Part shown: in pieces, positions 52,498 to 60,475 of the stretch | Numbering within the stretch: position 1 is the first letter of the stretch | Layout of the letters: every line of letters starts with the position of its first letter | Assembly: GCF_900107045.1 (NCBI RefSeq) | Contig: NZ_FNON01000011.1 | Location: 124,001 to 188,000 of the forward strand | Origin: Amycolatopsis xylanica | Lineage (GTDB): Bacteria > Actinomycetota > Actinomycetes > Mycobacteriales > Pseudonocardiaceae | DNA: 64,000 bases | Reading direction: 5' to 3' | Made by a program: the position numbers and the translations under genes | Notes under the pieces: generated by a model | Databases searched by the model: none | The model's input: the letters and a program-made list of their open reading frames with translations, nothing else | Told to the model about the DNA's origin: nothing

Positions 52498-52527
52498 TTG
52501 ACAGCCCGCAGCGCACCGACCTATAGT
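52498..52527 (+). promoter_or_regulatory. Sigma-70-like promoter of the ArsR-SRPBCC operon
   Basis: TTGACA (52498-52503), an 18-bp spacer and TATAGT (52522-52527), ending 36 nt before the ArsR ATG at 52564. An inverted repeat begins on the last base of the -10. Confidence 0.65.
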
Positions 52528-52542
52528 CAACACATCGGTTGA
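52527..52542. promoter_or_regulatory. Candidate ArsR operator
   Basis: TCAAC (52527-52531) and GTTGA (52538-52542) form a perfect inverted repeat spaced by 6 bp, directly after the -10 of the ArsR promoter and so over the transcription start. Autorepression by the encoded ArsR protein is inferred. Confidence 0.5.
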
Positions 52543-52563
52543 TAAAGAGATGAGTTGAACAAC

Positions 52564-52908
52564 ATGGCAGTTGACGAAGTGGCGGCACGGCTGGACCGGG
52601 CGTTCGCCGCGCTGGGCGATCCCGTCCGGCGCGCCATGATCGCCAGGCTCTCCCGCGGCGACGCGACCGTGAACGAGCTGGCGGAACCGTTCACCATCAC
52701 CAAGCAGGCGGTCTCGCGCCACATCCAGGTGCTCGAAGCCGCCGGCCTGATCACCCGCAGCCGCGACGCCCAGCGCAGGCCATGCCACCTGAACGCCGCG
52801 GCGCTCGAAGAGCTCACCAGCTGGATCGACGGCTACCGGCTGGCCGCCGAACAACGTCATCGCCGCCTCGACGCGGTACTGGAAACCCTTAAGGAGCAAG
52901 AAAAATGA
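52564..52908 (+). CDS. ArsR-family regulator paired with an SRPBCC protein
   Basis: 114 residues. Winged HTH with ARLDRAFAALGDPVRRAMIA and ITKQAVSRHIQVLEAAGLIT. The metal-binding Cys motif of classical ArsR is absent, as is usual for the subgroup that sits next to SRPBCC/AHSA1 genes. It overlaps the SRPBCC gene by 4 nt (ATGA). The ATG at 52564 was preferred to a TTG at 52555. A clear promoter and candidate operator precede it. It is divergent from the polyketide operon and might also affect that promoter. Confidence 0.88.
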   Translation: MAVDEVAARLDRAFAALGDPVRRAMIARLSRGDATVNELAEPFTITKQAVSRHIQVLEAAGLITRSRDAQRRPCHLNAAALEELTSWIDGYRLAAEQRHRRLDAVLETLKEQEK

Positions 52909-53375
52909 ACGAGACCACGATCACGGCCGAGCCCGGCACCCCGTTCCTCGACATCGTCCGCGAGTTCGAGGCGACCCCGGCCCAGGTCTTCCGCGCCTGG
53001 ACCGACCCGGAGCTCATCCCGCAGTGGCTGGGCCCGGCGGGCACGTCAATGGACCTGGTCGAGTACAACGCCACCGACGGCGGCCGTTATCACTACATCC
53101 ACCACGACGAGTCGGGCGATTTCGTCTTCCGCGGCGTGTTCCACGCGGTCGTCCCGAACGAGCGCATCGTGCAGACCTTCCAGTTCGACGGCTGGCCGAC
53201 CGAGGTCAGCCTCGAAACGCTGACCTTCGAAGACCTCGGCGGCCGCACCCGCGTCCGCACCCACTCGGTGTTCCTGTCGGTCGCGGCCCGCGACGCGATG
53301 GTCGAAAGCGGCATGGAGCGTGGCGTTCTCGACTCGATGAGCCGCCTCGACAAGATCCTCGCCGAAGGATCATGA
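52905..53375 (+). CDS. SRPBCC / AHSA1-like protein
   Basis: 156 residues. START-like fold: IVREFEATPAQVFRAWTDPE at the front, PQWLGP, then GGRYHYIHHDESGDFVFRGV and a final amphipathic helix (GVLDSMSRLDKILAE). Proteins of this fold bind hydrophobic ligands; those coupled to ArsR regulators are of unknown role. It is translationally coupled to the preceding ArsR gene, and its last 6 nt overlap the convergent metal-sensing ArsR gene. Confidence 0.85.
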   Translation: MNETTITAEPGTPFLDIVREFEATPAQVFRAWTDPELIPQWLGPAGTSMDLVEYNATDGGRYHYIHHDESGDFVFRGVFHAVVPNERIVQTFQFDGWPTEVSLETLTFEDLGGRTRVRTHSVFLSVAARDAMVESGMERGVLDSMSRLDKILAEGS

Positions 53376-53732
53376 CCGCATGACGTGCGGCCTGCTGTCG
53401 TCGCCGGGAATGCCGCGGTCCACGTGATCGGCGTGGTGCAGCGCCTGCGCGAGCAGCCCGCGGACATGGTTGTCGGCGGCCGAGTAGTAGACGAACGTGC
53501 CCTCGCGGCGCCCCTTGACCAGCCCCGCCAGGCGCAGCTTCGCCAGGTGCTGGCTGACCGCGGTCGGCGCCGCACCGGCGAGTTCGGCGAGGCAGGCCAC
53601 CGACGACTCCCCCTGCAGCAGCGCCCACAGCACCTTGATCCGCGTCGGATCCGCGAGCAGCCGGAACGACTCGGCGGCGAGGTGCACCTGCTCCTCATTG
53701 GGCATGTCGAACTCCGGTAGCGCCTCGTGCAT
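53370..53732 (-). CDS. Metal-sensing ArsR/SmtB repressor (CzrA-like alpha-5 site)
   Basis: 120 residues. Winged HTH with ESFRLLADPTRIKVLWAL and APTAVSQHLAKLRLAGLV. In the last helix ADNHVRGLLAQALHHADH has Asp, His (+2), His (+13) and His (+16), exactly the alpha-5 zinc site spacing of CzrA (D84, H86, H97, H100). It should release DNA on binding Zn(II), Co(II) or similar. It is divergent from the CDF exporter gene across 67 bp, the classical arrangement for metal-efflux control. Confidence 0.88.
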   Translation of the reverse strand: MHEALPEFDMPNEEQVHLAAESFRLLADPTRIKVLWALLQGESSVACLAELAGAAPTAVSQHLAKLRLAGLVKGRREGTFVYYSAADNHVRGLLAQALHHADHVDRGIPGDDSRPHVMRS

Positions 53733-53759
53733 GCGCTCAGACTACCCTTGCCTGCATAC

Positions 53760-53775
53760 CTGCGTGCATGCGCAG
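53760..53775. promoter_or_regulatory. Possible operator between the metal sensor and the CDF exporter
   Basis: CTGCG-6N-CGCAG, with partial extension of the symmetry outward, lies midway between the two divergent starts. The stem is short and it is proposed mainly from its position. Confidence 0.3.
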
Positions 53776-53799
53776 ATAGGCGGAAACGGAGCAGTCACG

Positions 53800-54810
53800 A
53801 TGACGCATGGCCACGGACACGGACACCACCACGAGCGGCGGCGCTGGAGCCGGCTCAAGCACGCCTTGACCCCGCACAGCCACGACAGCGCCGACCGCCT
53901 CGACTCCGCACTCGAGACCAGCCGCCGCGGCGTTCGCACGCTTGTCTGGTCCTTCGCCGCCCTGTTCGCCACCGCGCTCATCCAGCTGGCATTGGTGCTG
54001 GTCACCGGCTCGGTGGCCTTGCTGGGCGACACGATCCACAACTTCGCCGACGCCCTGACCGCACTCCCACTCGGCATCGCCTTCCTGCTCGGCCGCCGCG
54101 CCGCGACCCGCCGCTTCACCTACGGCCTCGGCCGCGCCGAGGACCTCGCGGGCGTGGTGGTCGTGCTCATCATCGCCGCTTCAGCGGTACTCGCCGGCTA
54201 CGAAGCCGTGCTCCGGCTACTCGACCCACGACCGGTCGAGTACCTCTGGGTCGTCGCCATCGCCGGCCTGACCGGCTTCGTCGGCAACGAGCTCGTCGCC
54301 AGGTACAGCATCAAAGTCGGCCGCGAAATCGGCTCAGCCGCCTTGGTCGCCGACGGCCTCCACGCCCGCACCGACGGCTTCACCTCACTCGCGGTCGTAC
54401 TCGGCGCCCTCGGCGTGGCACTCGGCTTCCCCGCCGCCGACCCCCTGATCGGCCTCGCCATCACAGCCGCCATCCTCGTCGTACTCCGCGACGCCGCGAA
54501 GGAGGTCTTCCGCCGCCTCATGGACGCCGTCGACCCCTCCACCGTCTCACTCGCCGAGCAAACGGCGGACGCCGTCCCCGGCGTGCACGGCATCCGCGAC
54601 CTGCGCATGCGCTGGATCGGCCACAGCCTCCACGCCGAACTCGCCATAGCCGTCGACGCGCACCTCACGGTCGGCCAAGCCCACGACCTCGCCCACGACG
54701 TCGAGCACGCCCTCCTCCACGCGGTCCCCCGCCTCACCTCGGCCGTGATCCACACCGAGCCCGCAGCGGGCGCCGACGCCGCCCACGCCTCACTCGCCCA
54801 CCACCACTGA
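53800..54810 (+). CDS. Cation diffusion facilitator (CDF) metal efflux protein
   Basis: 336 residues. The His-rich N terminus (THGHGHGHHHE) precedes six membrane helices. Transport-site residues appear in GSVALLGDTIHNFADALT (helix 2) and ALVADGLHARTDGFTSLAV (helix 5, DxxHxxxD). The cytoplasmic CTD contains HAELAIAVDAHLTVGQAHDL. It exports Zn(II) or a related ion in exchange for protons and is controlled by the divergent ArsR. The ATG at 53800 is 67 bp from the ArsR start. Confidence 0.92.
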   Translation: MTHGHGHGHHHERRRWSRLKHALTPHSHDSADRLDSALETSRRGVRTLVWSFAALFATALIQLALVLVTGSVALLGDTIHNFADALTALPLGIAFLLGRRAATRRFTYGLGRAEDLAGVVVVLIIAASAVLAGYEAVLRLLDPRPVEYLWVVAIAGLTGFVGNELVARYSIKVGREIGSAALVADGLHARTDGFTSLAVVLGALGVALGFPAADPLIGLAITAAILVVLRDAAKEVFRRLMDAVDPSTVSLAEQTADAVPGVHGIRDLRMRWIGHSLHAELAIAVDAHLTVGQAHDLAHDVEHALLHAVPRLTSAVIHTEPAAGADAAHASLAHHH

Positions 54811-54876
54811 GCACCCCCGTAACACCGAGCCCAGTTCTTGCGACTGAACACTAACGCTACGTTCGCAACTTGGAGC

Positions 54877-55113
54877 ATGATGGCGCGTCACCACGCCTCG
54901 TTTCGCCGAGGCTCCCGCAGCGTTTCCCTGGTCACCGCAGGACACACCGAGACACTCCACTACCCGGGCATGATCATCGCCAAGTACATCGACGGCACCC
55001 TCGTCGCCGAGAAATGGTTACCTCAGAGCGAAGATCCGACCGAGCGCGACGACGAGTCCCTGATCGAAGCGCTACGGGATGCCATGCTGTGGAGCGACCA
55101 CGCGACCCGCTGA
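54877..55113 (+). CDS. Small hypothetical protein beside the HNH element
   Basis: 78 residues starting MMARHHASFRRGSR and containing HYPGMIIAKYIDGTLVAEKW and an acidic helix at the end. Composition is protein-like, but I know no family. GGAG is very close to the first ATG, so the second ATG (54880) may be used. A 13-bp sequence repeated in inverted form 2.3 kb away (57206) overlies its ribosome site. It ends 20 bp before repeat copy B. Confidence 0.4.
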   Translation: MMARHHASFRRGSRSVSLVTAGHTETLHYPGMIIAKYIDGTLVAEKWLPQSEDPTERDDESLIEALRDAMLWSDHATR

Positions 55114-55132
55114 TCCGGCAACCCCAGGGTTT

Positions 55133-55312
55133 TGGGTCTGTCGGGGTCGGATCTAGGGCGGTCCCGTATGGAAATTTCCGCTCGTGGGGCCGGGTGTCGT
55201 ATGTGGTCACCGCGGAAATATCCATACGGACCGGGGCACGGTGGTACAACGCCGCTTGGGCTCGCCGGAAACTCCGGCGGGCACTTGCTGCCCACTTTGG
55301 CGCTGGGTCGGG
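55133..55312 (-). repeat. HNH-associated 170-bp repeat, copy B
   Basis: Reverse-oriented copy. Arms CGTATGGAAATTTCCGC (55165-55181) and GCGGAAATATCCATACG (55212-55228), inverted with one mismatch. The flanking conserved segments match copy A when reverse complemented. It lies downstream of HNH copy 2. The rest of 55114-55630 holds only this repeat and the terminator at 55474. Confidence 0.75.
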
Positions 55313-55473
55313 CTGCCAGGGTCGTGATGTGCGATGGCGGCAGGGAGGGTGATCGGGTCGGCGGTGTGATGGTTTGGCCGAGGTTTTCTGAGGGGTCGGC
55401 TCGGGGTGGGGAACTGCCTCGAGTTTAGTGGGACTGCGCCGGGTTTGGTTGTCACCGGGGGATGTTTCGGTTG

Positions 55474-55518
55474 TTGTGCAGGCTTTTCGGCCGCTGGGTG
55501 GCCGAAAAGCCTGCACAA
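55474..55518 (-). terminator. Strong hairpin downstream of HNH copy 2
   Basis: TTGTGCAGGCTTTTCGGCC and its exact complement GGCCGAAAAGCCTGCACAA form a 19-bp stem with a 7-nt loop, 112 bp after the HNH stop. The inner part equals the hairpin after copy 1 (17388-17416). Confidence 0.75.
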
Positions 55519-55630
55519 AGGGGCGGCCGGGCCACGGCGGTCCTCGCTGCGCACGCAACGGCCTAAGACACGACGCCGGAGGCGATGAAGAGACCCCCGC
55601 CAGCTGGCCCGCGATGCGCTCCCCCGCGGG

Positions 55631-56893
55631 TCAGGTTCGGGTGGTGTGCATGGTGTTGCGGCGGGGTGTGCGTGCGGGGTCGATAAACGCCGGTGGGATG
55701 AACTCGGGATATCCGTCGCTGGCGATGCGTACTTCCCAGTCACTGTTGTGGATCAGTCGGTGGTGTCGGCCGCAGAGCAGCACGAGATTGTCGATCCGGG
55801 TTTCCCCATGGTGAGCCCAGAAAACGATGTGGTGGGCCGTACATTGCTGCGGCGGCGCATCACAGCCGGGGAACGCGCAGCCACCGTCCCGGATCGCCAG
55901 CGCCCGACGTTGCGCGGGTGTCGCGAGGCGTTGAGTCCGGCCGACATCGAGCGGTTCGCCGTGGGAGCCGAGGGTGACCGGGATGACTTTGCAGTCACAC
56001 GCGAGCAGGCGTGCGTCGGTAGCGCTGATATCCCCGACCAAATCCAGGCAGGTCCGCCCGATGCCGGTCTTGAGTTCGTCAAGGCCGAGGGTGACCACGA
56101 CATGCACGCTGTCTCCGGCTTGGGTGGGGAGTTCGGGGTTGCCCATGCCGATACGAACAAAGGTGGCGAACGCATCCCCCAACCGCTCCCACTGCGAGCG
56201 GGTGTCGCGGCCTTCTTCTTCGGTGGCGGGGCGGGGTTTGGCGAGTGGGTCCAGGGTGGCTTTGAGTCGGGCGATGGTTTCGGCGTCGGTCTTGATTTTC
56301 ACGCCGTGGCTGCCGTCGCGGTGGGTGACGAACCCGAGTTCGTGGCGCGGTTCTGCGGGGTCGGGGTCTTTGGGTTCCCGCCCGTCGGGGTCGAGCCGGT
56401 CTCGCAGGTTCTTGGCGGTGTGGCTGATCTGCCGAGGCCCAGCGGTACGGGCGAGGTTGACCAGGATCTGTTCGCCGGTGTCGCGGTCTTCGGCTGACAC
56501 TGTGGGCGGGAGTGCGCCCAGGGCGGCGATGATCGGATCGAGCTGCGCCGCTCCCAGATCACCCGCGAGTGCTGCCGCGGCGGCATGTGGTGCCAGCGCG
56601 GGAATCCGGGTGCCGCCATCCTGGCGCGGGTTGAGTGCACGAGCGCGATCCACGCGGGCTTTGGCCTCGGAATGCTTGATCTGCACCCAGTCCACCAGCA
56701 TCCCCGGCACCGTCGCGTAACCGGTCACCTCCTTCACACCCCGAGACTCGATCTCGGCCAGAATCTGCCCCTGCTCGGCCTCCAGGCGCCGTTTTTCTCG
56801 TTCGCGGGCGACGTAGGCGAGCAGCAGCGTGTCTTTGTCACAGCGCCACCACTCCGGTGGTGCTGCGGCGTCAGGACTTTCGGTGCTGATCAT
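55631..56893 (-). CDS. DUF222/HNH endonuclease, REP13E12-like (copy 2)
   Basis: 420 residues, same length as copy 1 (15975-17237) and differing at only a small number of positions, for example ALAGDLGAAQ for ALNGDLGAAQ and GNPELPTQAGD for GNPDIPSQAGD. The HNH zinc motif is complete (CAFPGCDAPPQQCTAHHI, NLVLLCGRHHRLIHN). It is inverted relative to copy 1 and flanked on both sides by the 170-bp repeat in opposite orientations. The near identity suggests recent spread or gene conversion. The function of the family is unproven; nuclease activity is expected from the HNH residues. Confidence 0.88.
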   Translation of the reverse strand: MISTESPDAAAPPEWWRCDKDTLLLAYVAREREKRRLEAEQGQILAEIESRGVKEVTGYATVPGMLVDWVQIKHSEAKARVDRARALNPRQDGGTRIPALAPHAAAAALAGDLGAAQLDPIIAALGALPPTVSAEDRDTGEQILVNLARTAGPRQISHTAKNLRDRLDPDGREPKDPDPAEPRHELGFVTHRDGSHGVKIKTDAETIARLKATLDPLAKPRPATEEEGRDTRSQWERLGDAFATFVRIGMGNPELPTQAGDSVHVVVTLGLDELKTGIGRTCLDLVGDISATDARLLACDCKVIPVTLGSHGEPLDVGRTQRLATPAQRRALAIRDGGCAFPGCDAPPQQCTAHHIVFWAHHGETRIDNLVLLCGRHHRLIHNSDWEVRIASDGYPEFIPPAFIDPARTPRRNTMHTTRT

Positions 56894-56949
56894 GCATCCC
56901 ACACTACCAGCGTCCAGAGTCATATGCCACTGGACACGCCGAGCTGGCC

Positions 56950-57113
56950 GACCCCACGCCCAAGCGGGCAGCAAGTACTGGCCGGGTTTTCCGGTGAGCC
57001 ACAACGAAAACCGACCACCGTGCCCCGGTCCGTATGGATATTTCCGCGGTGACCCCAAACATCACCCGGCCCCGGAGCGGAAATGTCCATACGGGATGTC
57101 TTTAGATCCGACC
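56950..57113 (+). repeat. HNH-associated 170-bp repeat, copy C
   Basis: Forward copy upstream of HNH copy 2. Arms CGTATGGATATTTCCGC (57031-57047) and GCGGAAATGTCCATACG (57077-57093), inverted with two mismatches. The same flanks as copy A (GGGCAGCAAGTACTGGCCGG; TAGATCCGACCC) are present. The remainder of 56894-57363 shows no gene and presumably carries the ABC transporter promoter. Confidence 0.75.
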
Positions 57114-57363
57114 CAGCACCCCAGGACAAAGGCGACCTTCCGAGCGCCACCAACAGCTCCATTGAGCTTCGACTGCGCACGATAATCCACCACTCACCCA
57201 GGGCATCCAAGTTGCGAAAGCCTCGGTACACCGCGAAGATCACCCCATTTCCACCGGCTCGCAACTTTAGTTGTCGTGGCCGACCACGTTGTGCGCTAGC
57301 ACGACAGCGGTGGCAGCCGGTTCGATGGTCACCGGTATCCAGGATCGATTACGGAGCGGGCGC

Positions 57364-58326
57364 TTGATCACAGCACGAGAGCTGACGAAGAAATATGGGG
57401 GCACGACGGCCGTCAATGGCTTGTCGTTCGATATCAAACCCGGTGTCGTGACCGGTTTCCTGGGGCCGAACGGTGCTGGCAAGTCGACGACCATGCGGAT
57501 GATCCTCGGCCTGGACGCGCCCAGCGGCGGGTCGGTCACCGTCAACGGCAAGGCTTATCGGGATCTGCCCGCGCCGATGCGGGAGGTGGGCGCGCTACTC
57601 GACGCCAAGGCTGTCCACGGGGCTCGCACGGCGTACCGGCATCTGCAGTGGGTCGCGCAGGCCGGGGGCATCTCGCGCAAGCGGGTGGACGAGGTCCTCG
57701 ACACCGTTGGGCTCACCGAGGTCGCGGGGAAGAAGGTCGGCAACTTCTCGCTGGGCATGTACCAACGTCTTGGTATCGCGACGGCGCTGCTGGGTGATCC
57801 GCCGACGCTGCTGTTCGATGAGCCGGTCAACGGGCTCGACCCCGAGGGGATTTACTGGATCAGGACGCTGATGCAGGATCTCGCGGCCGAGGGCCGGACG
57901 GTCTTCGTGTCCAGCCACCTGATGAACGAGATGGAAGAGACCGCCGCGCACGTCATCGTGATCGGGCGGGGCGAGCTCATCGCGGACATGCCGATGGCCG
58001 AGCTGACCAGGCAGAGCGCGCGCAGCCACGTCCGGGTGGTCTCGCCGCTGGCAGGCGAACTCGCCGGGGCACTCGAAAAGGCGGGTGGCACGGTGACGAA
58101 GCTCGATGACGGTTCACTCACCGTCGTCGGCATGGACGCGCCGCAGATCGGTGATCTCGCGTTGGAGCGCGGGCTCGGCCTGCACGAGCTCACTCCGGTG
58201 CGCGCCAGCCTCGAGGCCGCGTTCATGGACCTCACCAAGAACAGCGTGCAGTACCGCTCCTCCGGCGGCGCACCCCAGCAGCTCGCCGAGACGGTGCGGG
58301 CACTCGCGGCGGAAGGGACTGACTGA
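57364..58326 (+). CDS. ABC transporter ATP-binding protein
   Basis: 320 residues from the TTG at 57364 (GGAGCGGG ribosome site), where the family's LITARELTKKYG begins. Walker A GPNGAGKST, signature NFSLGMYQRLGIA (a variant of LSGGQ), Walker B LLFDEPVNGLDPEG, and the switch His in VFVSSHLMNEME. The C-terminal 90 residues are the usual extension of the DrrA/NatA-type drug exporters. It forms a transporter with the permease at 58328, whose start is 1 nt after this stop. The substrate is unknown. Confidence 0.9.
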   Translation: MITARELTKKYGGTTAVNGLSFDIKPGVVTGFLGPNGAGKSTTMRMILGLDAPSGGSVTVNGKAYRDLPAPMREVGALLDAKAVHGARTAYRHLQWVAQAGGISRKRVDEVLDTVGLTEVAGKKVGNFSLGMYQRLGIATALLGDPPTLLFDEPVNGLDPEGIYWIRTLMQDLAAEGRTVFVSSHLMNEMEETAAHVIVIGRGELIADMPMAELTRQSARSHVRVVSPLAGELAGALEKAGGTVTKLDDGSLTVVGMDAPQIGDLALERGLGLHELTPVRASLEAAFMDLTKNSVQYRSSGGAPQQLAETVRALAAEGTD

Positions 58327-58327
58327 C

Positions 58328-59146
58328 GTGACGACCACCATGGCCCCCGCGTCGCCCGGCATCGGCAACACGATCGCCGCGGAATGGACCAAGCTCAAGT
58401 CGGTTCGCTCGACCTGGATCGTCGTGCTCGCGGCGACCGTGGTCAGCGTCGGCTTCTCGGCGCTCTTCAGCTTCCTGACCGAGTCGGACTACAAGAACCT
58501 GCCCGCCGGCCAACGGGTCGACTTCGACGCGGCCGGCGTGAGCATGGTCGGGATGAACCTCGGGCTGATCCTGATCTCGGTGCTCGGCGTGCTCGCCGTG
58601 TCCGGGGAATACTCGACCGGGATGATGCGCCTGACGCTGGCCATCACCCCGCACCGCGGCCGGGTCCTGCTCTCGAAGGCCGTCGTCGTCGGCCTGCTGT
58701 CGTTCGTGCTCGGCGTGTTGTTCGCGGCGGCGGCGTTCTTCCTCGGGCAGCTGATCCTCGGCGTCAACCCGGACATCCCGACGCTGGGCCTCGATGGCCA
58801 CGGGGTGATCCGCAGCCTGCTCGGGTGGGGTGCGGAGATGGCGGCGTTCGCGTTGCTGGCGCTGTCGTTCGGCGTGATGATGCGCAGCGCGGCGGGCGCC
58901 ATCGCGACCGCGATCGCGTTCATCTTCGCTCCCGCGATCCTCGGCGCGCTGCTGCCGACCTGGGTGCAGCGGGACATCCTGGCGTACTTCCCCGCCTCGG
59001 CCGCGGAACAGCTCAGCACCGCCAAGCTCGACACCGGCGCGGTCACCTACCTCGGCCCGCTGACCGGCGGCGGTGTGCTGCTCACCTGGGTGGCCGTCGC
59101 GCTGGTGGTGGCGTTCTCGCTGATGGGCAAACGCGATTCCGGCTAG
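58328..59146 (+). CDS. ABC transporter permease (ABC-2 type)
   Basis: 272 residues, GTG start. Six membrane segments in the ABC-2 arrangement: TIAAEWTKLKSVRSTWIVVL leads into the first, then GVLAVSGEYSTGMMRLTLAI, a motif seen in these permeases, and four more. It pairs with the ATPase encoded directly upstream. A perfect palindrome of the GGTTCTAACC family follows 4 nt after the stop. Confidence 0.88.
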   Translation: MTTTMAPASPGIGNTIAAEWTKLKSVRSTWIVVLAATVVSVGFSALFSFLTESDYKNLPAGQRVDFDAAGVSMVGMNLGLILISVLGVLAVSGEYSTGMMRLTLAITPHRGRVLLSKAVVVGLLSFVLGVLFAAAAFFLGQLILGVNPDIPTLGLDGHGVIRSLLGWGAEMAAFALLALSFGVMMRSAAGAIATAIAFIFAPAILGALLPTWVQRDILAYFPASAAEQLSTAKLDTGAVTYLGPLTGGGVLLTWVAVALVVAFSLMGKRDSG

Positions 59147-59150
59147 AGTG

Positions 59151-59194
59151 TCGTGCGCGTTGCGGGCGGTTCTAACCGCCCGCAACGCGCACGA
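59151..59194. terminator. Bidirectional terminator palindrome of the GGTTCTAACC family
   Basis: The 21-nt arm beginning TCGTGCGCGTTGCGGGCGG (59151-59171) is the exact complement of 59174-59194, with CT between. It separates the ABC permease from the convergent phosphoesterase gene. Confidence 0.8.
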
Positions 59195-59200
59195 GCCTGG

Positions 59201-60052
59201 TCAGTTCCAGACGCCCGAGATCGGCGACTTCTTCGCCGCCTCGTTGAGCCCCGGCAGGCCGTAGGCGGCCTCGATCGTGCGCAGCACCGAGTAGTGGTTG
59301 ATCGAGGTGCTGTAGCTGCCCGGCTTCACGTGCGCACCGACAAACGCCGTGAAGATCTGGTTGACCGAGGAGCCGTTGTCCTCGTCGAAGGTGACGATCA
59401 GCAGGCTGTTGTGTGTCTTCGCCCACTGCGCGTACGCGTCCAGGTGCTTCTTCAGCCACTTGTCGCCCGTGTCGATCCCGCAGTCGTGCATGTCGCTGCA
59501 CAGGTCGGGGGTCACGAACGAGACGGTCGGCAGCTTCGAGAAGTCGCTCGGGAACGCGGAGAACCGCTTGTTGCTGGACTTGGGGACGTTGCTGAAGCTC
59601 ACCCAGCTGTTGTGCTTGCGGGCGTAGAGCTCACCGCTCTCGCAGCCGGTGTACCCGTCCGACGGCATGCTCTCCGCGTAGCCGACGAACGACTTCTTCA
59701 CACTGGCCAGCTGGGTCGCGAGATTCTCCTTGTTGCCCAAATCCTTGCAACTGTTGCTGCTGACGCCCAGCGTCGAGCCCGCGAAAAGGGAGATGTAGTT
59801 CGGCTGGCTCGGATGCGTGGTGCCGAAAGCCTTGGTGAACTTCGCGCCCTGGCTCGCGAGCTTGTTGAAATAGGGCGCCTTGGAGCTGTTGTTGATTTCC
59901 TTGAAGTCCTTGTTCTCGAACATCACCAGCACGATGTGGTCGAAAGCAGGCACCCCCGAGGCCGCGGTCGCGCTCTGGTGCGACACGGCGGTAACGGCCG
60001 CTGCCACGGCCGTGGCGGCCACGGCGGCCGCCGTGATCCGTTTCAAGAACAT
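59201..60052 (-). CDS. Secreted phosphoesterase (acid phosphatase / phospholipase C superfamily)
   Basis: 283 residues from the ATG at 60052 (GGGAGG site), which gives a signal peptide ending near residue 31. Phosphoesterase-family motifs: FDHIVLVMFENKDFKEI (metal ligand at Glu-Asn), FGTTHPSQPNYISLFAGST (nucleophile region), VTPDLCSDMHD and LIVTFDEDNGS (metal-binding Asp-Glu-Asp). Four or more Cys may form disulphides. It hydrolyses phosphate mono- or diesters outside the cell. The last 25 nt point into a bidirectional terminator. It is divergent from the rph gene across about 420 bp. Confidence 0.88.
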   Translation of the reverse strand: MFLKRITAAAVAATAVAAAVTAVSHQSATAASGVPAFDHIVLVMFENKDFKEINNSSKAPYFNKLASQGAKFTKAFGTTHPSQPNYISLFAGSTLGVSSNSCKDLGNKENLATQLASVKKSFVGYAESMPSDGYTGCESGELYARKHNSWVSFSNVPKSSNKRFSAFPSDFSKLPTVSFVTPDLCSDMHDCGIDTGDKWLKKHLDAYAQWAKTHNSLLIVTFDEDNGSSVNQIFTAFVGAHVKPGSYSTSINHYSVLRTIEAAYGLPGLNEAAKKSPISGVWN

Positions 60053-60302
60053 GAAACCTCCCGGAACGAGTGAAATTCGACGATCGGCCATCGATCGGGC
60101 GGCGTTCCGAAGCGGCCAACGGGTCCGAGACATCGGATGTCTCAAGGGTATTAAAACCCCGGTGGCTGAATAGCACAACCGACGTGAGGATAACGAGGCT
60201 TAATGACACGAAATTGTGCAAACAACGCACATATCGCGAATAGCTAATTCGATATCCGTACTGATTCGCCTGAATCGTGGCCTGCCGCCGGTGTACCGGA
60301 TC

Positions 60303-60354
60303 GGACGACACGCGTGCACAGAGGGACGACACGCGTACCTGGATGGACGACACG
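60303..60354. promoter_or_regulatory. Three direct repeats with 21-bp phase upstream of rph
   Basis: GGACGACACGCGT at 60303 and 60324, and GGACGACACG at 60345. The 21-bp period is two helical turns, so a regulator could bind all three on one face. They end where a GC-rich inverted repeat and the probable -10 begin. Elsewhere in 60053-60302 nothing distinct is seen. Confidence 0.55.
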
Positions 60355-60390
60355 GGGGCGGAGCACCGCGCCCCTCTCTTTCAGTTTATA
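60354..60390 (+). promoter_or_regulatory. Probable rph promoter with RAE-like inverted repeat
   Basis: An imperfect inverted repeat starting GGGGGCGG and ending CCGCGCCCC (60354-60374) is followed by TTTATA (60385-60390) as a -10. Rifampin-associated elements of actinomycete rph promoters are inverted repeats of about 19 bp with G-rich and C-rich ends; this site has that form but not clearly the known core. Confidence 0.35.
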
Positions 60391-60475
60391 GCAGATTCGC
60401 GGACCTCATGTGGCGCGCGAAGATGATCCATACTGCTCGTCGCGTACCGACCAGACGAACGATGGAGCAACCGAA

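Larger units (their letters stand above)
54862..57218. mobile_element. Putative mobile unit around HNH copy 2 bounded by 13-bp inverted repeats
   Basis: TTCGCAACTTGGA (54862-54874) and TCCAAGTTGCGAA (57206-57218) are exact inverted repeats. Inside are the small gene at 54877, repeat B, HNH copy 2 and repeat C. No target-site duplication and no transposase are visible, and copy 1 lacks these ends, so mobility is only a suggestion. Confidence 0.35.

Noticed and set aside
16000..57200. The whole bracketed segment as one integrated island or prophage
   Set aside because: No integrase, no tRNA at a border, no phage genes; base composition and style are like the flanks. Inverted HNH copies alone do not prove integration.
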